Source: Acorus gramineus (taxonomy: Eukaryota; Streptophyta; Magnoliopsida; Acorales; Acoraceae). From it: a DNA stretch of 64,000 bases. Of this stretch, positions 36,290 through 48,976 are shown in pieces. The DNA lies in the NCBI GenBank assembly GCA_030737835.1, contig CM060853.1, forward strand, positions 4,916,086 to 4,980,085. The letters run 5' to 3'. Made by a program: the position numbers and the translations under genes. The notes below the pieces were generated by a model. It saw nothing but the letters and a program-made list of their open reading frames with translations, was not told where the DNA came from and searched no databases. Each line of letters opens with the position of its first letter. Positions within the stretch are counted from its first letter, which is position 1.

Positions 36290-36705
36290 AAAAAAAAATC
36301 CAAATAACCCTCTATAAATTGTCCAAAATCCATATGACTCCCGATTTTTTCTGAAGTCCATATAATCTCCTAAAAACACCCGTCTAAATCCAAATAACCC
36401 TTTGAATTAAACTTCCTTTGATATAAGGAATATTATGTGAATAATCTATTTGGTTAACCCTAACTGAAAACATAGTATACAAAAAAACTCATACAATGTG
36501 TTAAAAATGTAAAAAACCATCTGTATATGTCGATTTTATCCATCTCAATAGATTATAAAACCACATCCGGAGGGGTATCATCATCATTTACAGAGGATTT
36601 TTCACATTTTTAACACATTGTAGGAGTTTTTGGTATATTATGTTTTCAATCAGGTTTAACCAAACATAAAATTCGTAAAATATTCCTAATTGACATGCTT
36701 ACCTC
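36290..36705. mobile_element. Foldback element of the CCAAATAACCC family, copy H2
   Basis: Arms 36418-36537 and 36588-36705 are inverted copies (ACAATGTGTTAAAAATGT against its complement; TTTGGTTAACC against GGTTTAACCAAA). The left outer part CCAAATAACCCTCT recurs at 59410 and, inverted, near 23650. The right outer part is shorter. Confidence 0.55.
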
Positions 36706-37533
36706 TACTCTAACCCAACATTGAAAGTATATGTCCCGAACCCATTTTGAACTTGATTTTCCACTCGGTGACCCCAACTCGAACTCAGCTTGTTGTAGAA
36801 ACTGGATTTTTAGTCCAAGTTCAGGTTGTGCACGTGTTAGATCAGGCTGACATACCCAATTTATACATGGATAAATGTTACATACAATCTTTTTTTCAAT
36901 TTTAATTCTAATCTACACGTGTATTGATTTTTTTTTAAAAATAGTATACCTTATTTAATGAAGTACATACTTCTACAAAAAATGAAGCATCTAGTCCAAT
37001 AAATTGCATGAATGCATTTATAGAAAATATTAAAAATTTACATCGGAGCATATATCATTTTAGTGTGAGTAAATGCTCCGTTAATTCACTATCAACGCAT
37101 ATGAGACTGGAATGGGTGCTGGAAAAAACTGTGTCCTTGGGTAAGAGGTTATGATTTTTGGGCTATGTAAATCATAATGTAGGGTAAAATGATATGTCTA
37201 GCTCCTTGTGCAGACACACACTGATTTTCTTTTTACAACCCGTTTAGCAGCCCACACATTATGATAACGTAGTATAAACTATGGTATAATAGTGTATGTG
37301 GTTCTATCATAATGTAGAGTAATTTTTTTTTATTTTTTCAATAAAAATATATTATTTTATTATAGTATATACTTCATTTCATTCAGTAATATTTGCTTAA
37401 ATGGAAGAGTGTATCCCATTACCACTTCACTACCCACCCTTCCACCATGAAACCCTTGATCTTGAAACCCCAAACCCTTGGCTTTCCCTCTGAGGCCTAT
37501 AAATAATAAACCCCTGTACGAGGTGTGACATTG

Positions 37534-37955
37534 GGTTATTCGCTCCTGATAGCTATACTAGGATAGATAACAATTCAGACTGAATAAGCGATTTTTTATT
37601 TGGTTGTATTTTCTGTTATTCTCATTGAAAAACGTAAAAATGTTTTTTTTTATTTGGTTTATTTTAAATAAAGTGATGATAAATGGTTGATAAGAGATGA
37701 ATAAGAGTTTATGACTTTTTAAATGACAACTATACCCCTGGGAATAGTGTGAGAAATGTATGATTGATGTGATAGATGTGACAGTTTTTAAAATCTGTGT
37801 GAGACTGTTAGGTGAGATAAATTTTTTAAAATGATAGAGAAGGGTATTTTTATCCATTGATATAGATAAGGCCTGATAAGCAATTCCAACATTTTCTTAG
37901 AATAGTTATCAGGCCTTATCCTAGCTTATCCAGACATAACTATCGGGGTTTATTC
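37534..37955. mobile_element. MITE family B, copy 2, inserted in an LTR-like fossil
   Basis: Nearly collinear with 2139-2562 (start TATTCGCTCCTGATAGCTAT, end ACATAACTATCGGGGTTTAT). It interrupts promoter-like LTR sequence that appears again downstream at 38200-38340. Confidence 0.7.
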
Positions 37956-38525
37956 TATCAAAACAAACAATTTTTTTTTACTATTCTCCTGTATTCTTCC
38001 TTATTCTAGGTTTATTTTTCACGCCGGGTAAAGGTTTGTGATGTAATGAACAACCAAGTATTGAGAATAAAAATCTCTCTCTTTATTTCTCTTCTCTCTG
38101 TGTTTTGTTTGCCATGTTTGTGTATCCTTAGGTTTGTTTAATTTATATCTAGTTTTACAAAAGGATCATCCCTATCTAACTTCTAAATCTCCTCACCACT
38201 TCAGTACCCACCCTAACTCCTGGGCTTCCACCATGAAACTCTTGAAACCCTTAACCCTTGGCTTTCCCTCTTAAAGCCTATAAGCAGTGAGGTTTGCAAT
38301 ATTGTAATGAACAACCAACAACTAAGAATAAAAATAAGAAGGGCTGCGGCTTAGCTTGGATTGGACTTTGCAGTTCAACAGGGAAGATACTCCGACATAT
38401 ATAGTAATTAGAATTGACACGGAACAACTTGTTTTGTTATTTCGTAGTGTGGATATGGGCCCCTATCAACTAAAGGTGTTTAACTTGCCGAGTACGAAAC
38501 AGAGTCTTCATACGAAAGATACAGG

Positions 38526-39114
38526 TAGGCCTGTCAACCGATCGGGTCCTGATGGATCCGGATTCGACATGGATCCGATTCATTTGATTATCGGGTCTTT
38601 CAAGTCTGGTCCGTATCAGATCTCGAATTAGGTCGGTAGATCCATTAACAAGTCCGGGCCAAACAAAGAGATGTTGAAGAACTTCTTAAAGGCCTACAAT
38701 GACTTCATTTTATGTCTTTTTCATAGATTCTAGTGTATTATAAATAGTTCTTCACTATTTTGATTTTTTAATGTTTTATGAGGGAACATTTGGAATACGG
38801 TTTGGATTATTATGCTTTTACGTGAGTCAAAAAGTTGTAAAAATATTTCAAATGTTTAAAATTTTAAATGATCATTCAATATTTAGTTATAAATGTTTAG
38901 TTGAATCATGTTTATTAGGTTGGATCATAAACTAAAAAAAATCACATAATATTTGGGTTGGATCAATCGGGTCCAACGGGTTCATAGGATCGGGTCGGGG
39001 TGGTTCTAGACCCGACCTGTTTTAATTATCGGATCCTTTAGATCAGATTACGTCTTTTATCGGGTCAGGTTCGGGTCAGGTCCAGATCGACTCGCGACCC
39101 GTTGATAGGGCCTA
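38526..39114. mobile_element. hAT-like MITE with 8-bp target duplication GATACAGG
   Basis: GATACAGG flanks both sides (38518-38525 and 39115-39122). Ends TAGGCCTGTCAACCGATCGG and, inverted, TAGGCCCTATCAACGGGTCG. Many GGGTC/GACCC boxes lie near the ends. 589 bp, no coding sequence. The exact duplication suggests a fairly young insertion. Confidence 0.8.
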
Positions 39115-39770
39115 GATACAGGTAATGTTACGATTTCGGATCTTGGGATGCAATCAATCAAAAGAAATAAACAAACAAATCGAAGCAAAGACACAAAAAT
39201 TTTATGTGGTTCGGCAAATCTTGCCTACGTCCACGGAGCACACCAGAGATCAATCCACTATCAATGAGAAGTTTTTACAATGGTCACACCGAAGATAAAA
39301 ACCCTAGGACCTAATGAAAAATATGAGATGCCCTTTTATACTGACATCTCATTAAAGACAAAAAAATCAATACACGAAAGACACCTCGTCCGACCCTGCA
39401 TAGTGCTAACAATCCTCTGCGTACATCATCATGCTCCACAATATATAACAGGGACGTAGTGCACAGACTACGCGAATGACGACCGACCTTTTTGGTAGAA
39501 GATTCAATTCGTCGAACTCTTACCACTTATGTAAATGATATTAGCCGAGGCTCCAAGATATTTTTGGTGGAGCACTTGGTGTTTGATGTACATCCATAGA
39601 GTGTTTTAAAATGCTCTGTTAACAGAGTCTTCATACCACCAAAAAAATAAAATAAAAATATCTCTCTCTACTTCTCTTTTCTATATGATTTGTTTGCTAT
39701 GTTTGTGTATTTTTAGGTTTGTGTAATTTATATCTAGTTTTATAACATAATATTATAGCCGATGAACTCA

Positions 39771-41380
39771 AACCATTTTTTTTTTCTTTAGAAACTCAAT
39801 AAGTTAGTCTTGTTATATAAACCACTTTCATCTTTGGTTCATCCTTGGGATAATCTATGTATTTTTAAATAATAATTCATCTAAAAAAATATGTATTAAT
39901 GCAACTATTTATTCTTAACGTTTTAAGATATTTTAAATATTAATTATGTTATTATATTACTTATCATTAATTCATTATTAATGATTTGTTACTACTACTA
40001 TTACTAATACTACTATTAACACTAGTGGTACGTTATTATGTACCATTAAGAGAGATGGATTAAGTTTATTGTAAAATAATTTAATATTATAATACTAATA
40101 ATATTATCATTATCATTATCATTATTATGATTATATTACTCCAAGTATTACCTTAATATTAGTAAAAATAAACCTTATTGTACTACTCATATTGGTAATA
40201 TCATTACTAGTTATAAATAATATGAATAATAGTTACTAATATAAACATTTCTAGTTGTTTGTTTGGTGGACTCCAAGAAACCATCATGATAAGAATGCAC
40301 TTCATTCTTCTTGCATGATCTAAGACCACTCTTCTTGCATGAACTTTTGGTTGTAAATTCATTCTTTTGATGTGAGCTTAGCCTAGCTAATATGAACAGA
40401 AATACAGTGTTTGTATGAATGTAATTAATCTCTGAGACAAACGTATCAAACCAATGGGGGATCCAAAATTTCTTCAAGAGGGGCTTGAGAAACATTTTTT
40501 TTTTTATAATGAGGAGCCCCAACATTAAATTTTTTCTTTAATGTTTGAAAAATCCCATATACACATAATCATTCACAAACCAAAACTCCATAAATGCATG
40601 ATATTCATCTTTCAAATACAAAGAAAGTTTTTTTTTTTTTTTTGAGAAGTGTAGTAATTTGCTATCCGATTCCATTACTGAATATTGAATTACAAAGAAA
40701 GTTAATAAAAATAGCAATTTAAAATGTCAAAATATAGATATCACATATTTAGTTAGGTAATGAGGAAATTATTTTGGATTTAAAGGGGAAATGAGGGACT
40801 TTAAGGCACCATTTGAGTGTACATTGTTGTAGCAGTGTTGGTGTTCTGGAATCAAAGAAAATGCGAAATACCTGCCTTTGGCTTATGTGGAATCAAAGAA
40901 AATGCGAAAGGTGTGTTTGTAAAGCCACAATATGATGATGATTTCTTGAGCTGTGTATCAATTTTTTCTATGGCAAAGGTGAAAAGATCACCTATTCACC
41001 AAAAAAAAAAAAAAAAAAAAAGAAAAGATTACCTGAATAAAAAGGGGCTATGGACATTGATTCCATCTTCCCCATTTTTTATGTATAATTTACTTCACAT
41101 GAACAGCAAAAGATAACAAAAGGTTCAGTCTTTTGGATTCATGAATTAAAGATGAGTCTCGTTATGATGGATGCAGAGTCACCCCACACAACTCAGGCTG
41201 ACAAAAAAGATGGTTTATGAAAGCATATTATATTCTACATTTTGTTCATAATATATTATACCACCGCACATCACACCAATTCAAATGAGCTAAAGGCTTT
41301 GGTTGTCCGAACTAAATTTTAAAGGGCAGAGCCAGAGATGACCGATGAGTGAGTTGGCCTCTATAAGGAACAAGGGGGGG
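39771..41380. other. Intergenic, nothing recognised
   Basis: Very AT-rich with (ATT)n-like wording at 39940-40150 and two long T or A runs. No coding or transposon signature was identified. Confidence 0.4.
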
Positions 41381-42646
41381 TTATATGCATATTCCCATTT
41401 TAAAGGGCTAATATAAGGTATGTAGTATATTCTAACAACTCGTGTGGATGATATATTTTAAAAAATATGAAAATTTTCAATATATATTAAACTAGAATAA
41501 CAAAAAAAAATCATATGTTATTTCTTAAGGCTCGTTTGTGTTGCTAAATAGGAGAAGAATAGAGAGGAATATGAGGGAATAAGTCTAAAAAGATGCTTGT
41601 TTGGAATGAATGAGTGAGTATAGTCATACCAAAGTGGGTGAGTATAAACTGATGTTTGAATTCTAAGTCCCACTTAGAAATTCTATTAGTTCATCCAATT
41701 CATTCTAATGATATAAAGGGGCCCCACTGTCATGTTATTACATCTTATAAATTAGGAGCCCACAAGTCAAATCATTATATATATATATATATATATATAA
41801 TCACAAAAGAGTTTTTTTTTTATTTTTTTTAAAAAAACTTTTAGACATATCTATTTTAATCATAAAATCAAAACAGATCATGTTCGAATTTGCGTACAAT
41901 GGGTGGGAGAGATAGAAAAAAGGAAAATGAAAATAACAAACCAAACAAAGTCTTCGGATCGGTAAGATGTCAACCCGATCCCAAGCTAACAAAAGGTTTC
42001 CTACTCCATGATATGGTATGTAGTAAATAAAGCCTTGTTTATATGCATATTCCCATTTTAAAGGGTTAATATAAGGTATGTAGTATATTCTAACAACTCG
42101 TGTGGATGATATATTTTAAAAAATATGAAAATTTTCAATATATATTAAACTAGAATAACAAAAAAAAATCATATGTTATTTCTTAAGGCTCGTTTGTGTT
42201 GCTAAATAGGAGAAGAATAGAGAGGAATATGAGGGAATAAGTCTAAAAAGATGCTTGTTTGGAATGAATGAGTGAGTATAGTCATACCAAAGTGGGTGAG
42301 TATAAACTGATGTTTGAATTCCAAGTCCCACTTAGAAATTCTATTAGTTCATCCAATTCATTCTAATGATATAAAGGGGCCCCACTGTCATGTTATTACA
42401 TCTTATAAATTAGGAGCCCACAAGTCAAATCATTATATATATATATATATATAATCACAAAAGAGTTTTCTTTTAGACATATTTATTTTAATCATAAAAT
42501 CAAAACAGATCATGTTCAAATTTGCGTACAATGGGTGGGAGAGATAGAAAAAAGGAAAATGAAAATAACAAACCAAACAAAGTCTTCGGATCGGTAAGAT
42601 GTCAACCCGATCCCAAGCTAACAAAAAGTTCCCTACTCCATGATAT
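41381..42646. repeat. Tandem duplication of about 0.63 kb
   Basis: Copy 1 is about 41381-42015 and copy 2 about 42039-42646. Both run from TTATATGCATATTCCCATTT to CTACTCCATGATATG with very few substitutions and length changes at TA and T runs. A recent local duplication. Each copy contains CTCGTTTGTGTTGCTAAATA and AACCAAACAAAGTCTTCGG, suggesting a MITE-like core. Confidence 0.9.
41780..41799. repeat. TA microsatellite inside duplicated copy 1
   Basis: A TA run whose length differs from the matching run near 42434-42452 in copy 2 of the tandem duplication, showing slippage since the duplication. Confidence 0.8.
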
Positions 42647-44214
42647 GCGTGGCATTCTCGCCCACCTGAATGCGAGCGACTCCAGCCAATCCCAATCCCC
42701 ATTCACAAAAGAGTTATGTGTGCTATTCTAGTGATCTAATTTGTGATATAAATATTTAATTAAAGGTTTGACCATGAAATAAGTTATAGGATAAGAGGTA
42801 ATTATAAAAATAAATAAGTGAGATGACAACTTATCCTCATTTAATATAAAAATCATTAGAATAAACTACAAATAATTGTTATAATGTTAAAATGAAAATA
42901 AAGATATTTTGTTCTACTTAAATACTGAGATAACATTCATCCATATTTTTTATTTGAATTTTGATAAATATAAAAAATTGATGAACATATGTCGAGATAT
43001 ATATAATATCACAAAAGAGTTGTGTAACGATCCAGTGATCTAATCTGTGAAACATTTAACTAAATTTATGTTAAATATACGAGAATATGACATCTCTGTT
43101 GGAATATTTGCTGTGAACCGTCAAATTCTAGTCAAAATTTAGTGGAAGTTTAGGTTATTAAGTAATTAATTTAAATTTTCTTGTTCAGACGTGTCACATA
43201 AACACTATGACACGTACACCCAAAATTAATTATCATTGGGAAGGAACACGCAAAAGAAAATACCAATTTTTTCTTTTAAGCGACAAGTGTTTTTATTTTG
43301 GATTTATTATTGAAGTTTCAAACGCTCTTTGAATGAGTGTTTGTTTTTTTATATTCAACGTTTCAATAAGTGGTTTTTGGGTTTTAGCGAACCTTTCAAG
43401 GAAGATAAAGCCAACGCGGCTTTGAAATCCAACGCGGCTTTGAAATCCAACGCGGCTTTGAAATCTGTCACCCAACTCACACTCCTCATCTATAGTCTAT
43501 ACCCCTTAACACAAGGTCGAAAAAAGAAAAAAAAAAACAAAAAATATTATAAAAATAACAAAAGTGAAAGAGAAAACACAAAAGATTATAGAAAATTATT
43601 CTTCAAGATATTTTTATTTCATTTCTATAGGGGAAATAACTATAATGACTCATTCATGTATTTTCAGCATACATGAATTTACAATAAATTTGGTACACTA
43701 ATGTATACATGCACTAAGAGGTCATTCATAATTACATGCATCTAGAATTACATGCACATTAATATGCATGTATTTACAACAAAAAGAACAAAAAACTATT
43801 ATTTTCAAAAAAGTTGATTTTTAAAAAGAAAAAAAAATCTATTTTTCAGAAATTAATTTTATTTAAATAACTTTATTCAAAATCTTATTTTTCATACGTA
43901 TTTTTAAATAAAAGTAAAAGATGAATTCATTCAACTAAAAATAGAATACTTTATTGAATAATATTTATTATTTTTAATTAGAAAGAAACAGGATATCTTG
44001 AGTTTTGGAATGTAATGGATGTGACATTTGCCTTTTCAAATACACTAACTTTAACTTCATGAGTCCAATCTCAAGTTCAGTTTTTCAAGTTTTTTATGCA
44101 TTGATTGTAAAATAAATTACTTTATTTAAAATTTTATTTTTCATATGTATTTTTTTGAATAGTTTGTGATTAAACTGATTGTAAGTTCTGGTATTTTTGG
44201 TGCATGCTGTGCAG
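42647..44214. other. Upstream flank of GALT exon 2; expected exon 1 absent
   Basis: AT-rich sequence with the 18-bp repeat and a MITE-like stretch (about 42725-43000) resembling 54470-54700. No frame resembling the GALT membrane anchor or first galectin half was found. Confidence 0.45.
43411..43464. repeat. Three perfect 18-bp units
   Basis: CCAACGCGGCTTTGAAAT three times in a row. The GC-rich unit stands out in AT-rich surroundings. In one frame it would read NAALKS repeated, but the surrounding frame is not a recognisable protein. Confidence 0.95.
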
Positions 44215-46936
44215 TTGATGGGCAGTTGAAGTGCGAGAAATGGATACGTGATGATGATGCGAGATCAGAAGAATCGAAGACCATATGGTGGTTGAACCGT
44301 CTGATCGGCCGAACAAAGAAGGTCACTATCGACTGGCCATTCCCATTTGTGGAGGACAAGCTTTTTGTTCTTACCCTTAGTGCTGGATTGGAAGGTTACC
44401 ATGTTAATGTGGATGGGAGGCATGTTACATCCTTCCCTTATCGCACTGTGAGTACTGATATTAAAATTTAGAATTTTGAAAATTGGGTCTCTGATTTTCT
44501 CTTGTTCTTTTTTTTTTTTTTTGAGGTTTTGTTTCCTGATATAAGGTTCCATTTTTTTCTTCTCAGGGGTTTGTTCTCGAGGATGCAACTGGGTTGTTTC
44601 TGAATGGAGACATTGATGTCCAGTCGATATATGCCGGTTCATTGCCCACTACACATCCAAGTTTTGCTCCTCAGAGGTATCTCAATATGTCTAAAGAATG
44701 GCAGGCCCCCCCTCTTCGTGATGGTCCTGTTGATCTTTTCATTGGCATACTTTCTGCGGGGAACCATTTTGCTGAGCGCATGGCTGTGAGGAAGTCTTGG
44801 ATGCGGTCTAAGGCAATCCAATCATCTAGAGTGGTGGCCCGATTTTTTGTTGCTCTGGTGAGTAGAGATGATACCATGGACTTCATTATTGTTTAAGGGT
44901 TGTTCGATTTTGAAAAGCTGTATCTGTTTTGCATTAATGGTGGATTGAACAGCATGGGAGAAAGGACGTGAATGTCGAGTTGAAGAAAGAAGCAGAGTTC
45001 TTTGGTGACATTGTCATAGTGCCTTTCATGGATAGCTATGATCTTGTTGTTTTGAAGACCGTTGCGATCTGCGAATATGGAGTGAGTATGAATAAGATTG
45101 TTGTTTGTGATGCTATTAGCCTATTACTAGAATTTCAGTGTGTGATTTTTTTTCCTACTATGCTTACAGATTAATGAAGTATCAGCAAGGTACATTATGA
45201 AATGTGATGATGATACATTTGTCAGGGTGGATTCTGTGCTTAGTGAGATAAAGAAGGTATCCCCTGGTAGTAGCGTTTATGTTGGGAACATAAATTACTA
45301 CCACAAGCCCTTGCGTAATGGAAAATGGGCGGTCACATACGAGGTAGAGAATCTACACTTACATCATGTTTCTTGTTGAATTCTTGTTTGTATTTTCTTA
45401 TCTCCAGTGATGTATATATTCCCATAACATATAATATACGAATTTAATGCTAGGTTTACAGCATTTGTACATATCCTTCCAATAAGCTTTTATTTTTATT
45501 TTTAATTTTTTAAAATTATTTTCTGTCATCTTTCCCTTATTAATATGTTAAGAATTGGGTACTGGTACTATATTATGCAAATGTGCTTAGTATTCAGGAT
45601 TGATAAATTGATGCACAATGTGTTTTTTTCCTTATTGGAAAATTGCCTGTAGATACCTGCGATAGATAGTACAAAGCAATTTTTGTTATACAAAATGTAA
45701 ATGTGACACTTATTTTATGATACTATATGATACTGGCTGATGGGTTAAACCACACCTTCTCTCAGGGAAACCATAAGGTGGAATGAATTTGATATGGATC
45801 AAGCCTTTTATTTAAGAAAAATATATCAATCCAGTCTTCTTTTTGAGCCATGCTGAATACATGTGCTCCACCAGTGGTGTGCCTGACATGTGAGGTTTAC
45901 TAGCAATTATGATATTTTGAATGTATTAGGATGATTTAAATGATATTTTACTCTTGGAAACCAGAAGTTGGATTCATTCTGAAATTGTTTTGTTAAAGAT
46001 GACTAATGTTATGTGTTATGTTCGTGCAACAAATGTATTGATTTTATGGTGCATGTGATGGTGGAAAAAGAGAGAGAGAGGAAAAAAAAGGTGAGTGATG
46101 AGAGAAGATTCATTGAACAGAAGGGAATGAGCAAAAGAAGATTCTGGGAGAATTGAAATTTTGAGGAATAGAAGAAAAATACAATCTAGGCAGCTGGTTC
46201 TACTCTGTCAATTTCCTTTAACCTCACATACATCATATGATACCAAAGATGCTATTTATGGATTCAAACTTTTTTAGCACCAATGTACTGCAGTACTAAG
46301 TTATAATAATAAGATATTCAGAGCTTACACTTTGTCTATTAAGAGAAGGTTGCCTTTGTGATATAAAAGATAAGAGTAATGCCTTATCGGTTTGCTTCTC
46401 ATTCGGGAAAAAAATGTTGCCTTGAGCTATCCATATAAAATTACCATCATTGATGTAATTTTGATTGCGCTCCAGTTTTGTCATATATGCCTGTATTTTA
46501 CCAAATTTTAATTTCTCCTTGTTTCAGGAATGGCCTGAAGAAGACTACCCCCCTTATGCAAATGGTCCAGGCTATATTGTATCCTCCAATATTGCTCGTT
46601 TTGTAGTATCTGACTTTGAAAAACATAAGCTAAGGGTGAGTAAGGAATCCACATCTAGTCAACCACAATCACTTCCTTTTCTTGATTTATGTCACAAAAG
46701 AATTCACATGTTGAATATTTGAAACACAGTTGTTCAAGATGGAAGATGTGAGCATGGGCATGTGGGTGGAGCAGTTCAACACCACGACGCCCGTCAAATA
46801 CATACACAGCCTCAAGTTCTGCCAATTCGGGTGCATTGAGGACTACTATACGGCACATTACCAATCACCCAGGCAGATGATCTGCATGTGGGACAAGCTG
46901 AAGATGGGCAAACCCCACTGCTGCAACATGAGATGA
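44215..46936 (+). CDS. GALT: Hydroxyproline O-galactosyltransferase (GALT, GT31 family), exons 2-7 only; expected exon 1 not found
   Basis: Golgi enzyme that adds the first galactose to hydroxyproline of arabinogalactan proteins. Six exons: 44215-44447, 44567-44857, 44953-45081, 45170-45343, 46528-46635, 46730-46936, all GT-AG and in phase, about 379 codons. The first visible exons encode the second half of a galectin-type domain ([40 protein letters not shown]). The GT31 catalytic domain follows with [21 protein letters not shown], the metal-binding [15 protein letters not shown] and [12 protein letters not shown]. The C-terminus HCCNMR is typical. The first exon should encode the cytoplasmic tail, membrane anchor and first half of the galectin domain. 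No such reading frame exists upstream as far as the divergent CCR4 gene, a span of about 10 kb filled with transposon sequence. It may be a 5'-truncated gene or one with a displaced exon. No internal break is visible. Confidence 0.88.
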
Positions 46937-48307
46937 TGCTGTGCAAATGATAGGCAAAATTTTTGCAGTTAGAGCAGCTGTCGTAGAAAAAAAAATGACG
47001 GCCATGTTTTCTGAGGGTCAGGGGACGCGAGAAGATGATGGGGCTGTTTGGTGGCCGTCATTTTCAATTCATTCATTCATTAACTTGTTTCCTCCTTTGC
47101 ACGAGAGCGGCAACGGCTGTTCGTTGCCTAACTTCTGTGTATAGCAGATCACTAAATAGACAGCTTGTGAAAGCCCTTAATTATGTAATCTCTCCGTTTC
47201 GCGATTATAGTAGATATATGAAAGAATTCGGTTTCATCTGCCCTTTTCTACATCCATCTGGGTTCTTGTATTCTCTTCGTAGAACTGTTATTCCGGAAAG
47301 AGTTGCAATATACTGTGGACAGTATCTTTCCATCTTGTGCATAATTGTTGGGTGGGCATGAACTCTGAGATGGAATGGCTGATAGTATTGCATGTAAGGC
47401 TCTAGCTGCTCTTTAGTTTGTGCAGCAAAACTATGTGTAGGATTAACATGTTTTACGTACATCTTAAGAGCATTGTTACACGCAGCCCTCAAAACATTCC
47501 TGCCCCCAGTCCCATATACCTCGATTGCTGACCAACAAGGTATATATCTCAATAAACAACGAGGCAAGGTATATGCATTGTTGGAATTTTTTTTTTCATT
47601 TTCAGTGAATGAGTCTTTACAATTTGTTAAACCATATATTTCACTTTTTTCTTCCATAAAAAAAAAAATCTCATTAGCTAAAATATATTATTTTAAAAAT
47701 AAATTAAAACATATGCAGACTGCAAGCGGGATTGTAAACAGTGTTGTATCTAACATTTTCCATATCTTAAACATGAATCCATATAAATATTTCTTACTTA
47801 ATTCATTAAATCTTTATAGAAGATACAAGTATCCGTACTTGATCCAAAAATTTGGATTTGGATTCGGATAATTATCCAAAATATAACATTCCCGTTTATA
47901 AAATAACAATAAAAAAATAAACATGCATTTAAATGTGGAGTTACAAAGAGTATCCCAATTAATCCCCATATAATGAAAATTTTAAAATGAAAATATGCGT
48001 TTGTGTCATATAATTCATTAATAACAATTTTTATTTATGTGAAAGAATTAGTTAAAACATGTTAATGTACATTAAAACCATTTTAATATTTATTTAAGAC
48101 TTTTGTAAAATTCGATAAGATAGATTTGGTGAATATCTAATATTATCTTTTATGTATATTGACATTGAAATTTTGAAGTAGACATGAACATGATGTAATT
48201 CAGTTTAAAACAATGTATTTTTATTTTTATTTTTTTACCTTTGATGTAAAATCAACATTCAATGTGGATCTTTGTTCATTACATAAAAATAGAGTTATGT
48301 TATTCTC
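46937..48307. other. 3' flank of GALT
   Basis: Includes the probable 3' UTR with CATTCATTCATTCATTAA near 47070. The 150-codon minus frame at 47205-47657 has no family resemblance. Confidence 0.35.
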
Positions 48308-48538
48308 ATGATGCGTTTGGATGTGCGGTTGAAATTATGAGATTTTTAAAATCTTATGTTTCAAACTAAGCTTTTGAAAAACTATGTTTTAATAGATTTT
48401 TAACCGCAAGATTTTTTTGGTATAAAAATGAAGATTGTAGTTTGAAAAGCTAAACGTTGAAAATGTTTTTGGATTGAAAATTTTTAGCTTTTCAAACGTA
48501 GAATCTATTTAAACTCATGTTCAAACGGACCCTAGACG
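48308..48538. mobile_element. hAT-like MITE, about 230 bp
   Basis: Begins ATGCGTTTGGATGTGCGG and ends CAAACGGACCCTA. The ends are imperfect inverted repeats of the GGGTCCGTTTG type, the interior is AT-rich, and no coding sequence is present. Confidence 0.45.
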
Positions 48539-48976
48539 AATGCTCCATTTTGATCCGCGGTGGGTGGATTTAGTAATAGAAAATTTAGAAACTCTTCAAT
48601 GCGAATTCCAAACGAGTTTGGATGTTCGGCGATTTGGACTTATTTCACACATCTTCTTCATAAGAAAACCAAGTGTTTGAAAAGTTGAAGAAATTTCTTT
48701 TTGAATAGTGAGTTTTAATTTCTCATTTTTAGGAATCACAAGGTTCCCACCGCATATTCAAACAAGTTTATAAGAATAGATATATTACCAAATATGAGGT
48801 TTGGATGCACTAAAAGAAGGTTAATTTCCAACCTCTTGTTAAATTTGAAGAAACCATTCTTTGGTAAGATGATAAGGGTGGTAAGTACTACATACATTTC
48901 TTCTTTCAGCATCTAGTAATTATTATGCCACAGTGGAAACAATTTCCTTTTGGAATTTAATTGGGCTTCTTTCTTA

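Larger units (their letters stand above)
37420..39770. mobile_element. LTR-like fossil repeats, broken by nested DNA transposons
   Basis: Two stretches share promoter-like sequence (CTTGGCTTTCCCTCT then TATAA-type boxes, TAATGAACAACCAA, AATAAAAATCTCTCTC and TTTATATCTAGTTTTA): about 37420-38160 and about 38200-39770. The first is interrupted by MITE B2, the second by the hAT-like MITE and other sequence. TGTGGTTCGGCAAATCTTGC with CCTACGTCCACGG near 39205 is a motif familiar from plant LTR elements. It appears old and much broken; no internal coding region is recognised. Confidence 0.4.

Noticed and set aside
38356-38631. 91-codon plus-strand frame, considered as the missing GALT exon 1
   Set aside because: No membrane anchor or galectin motifs, and its second half is simply the start of the hAT-like MITE.
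47205-47657. 150-codon open frame on the minus strand
   Set aside because: It runs antisense across the GALT 3' flank, has no family resemblance, and its composition looks like untranslated sequence.
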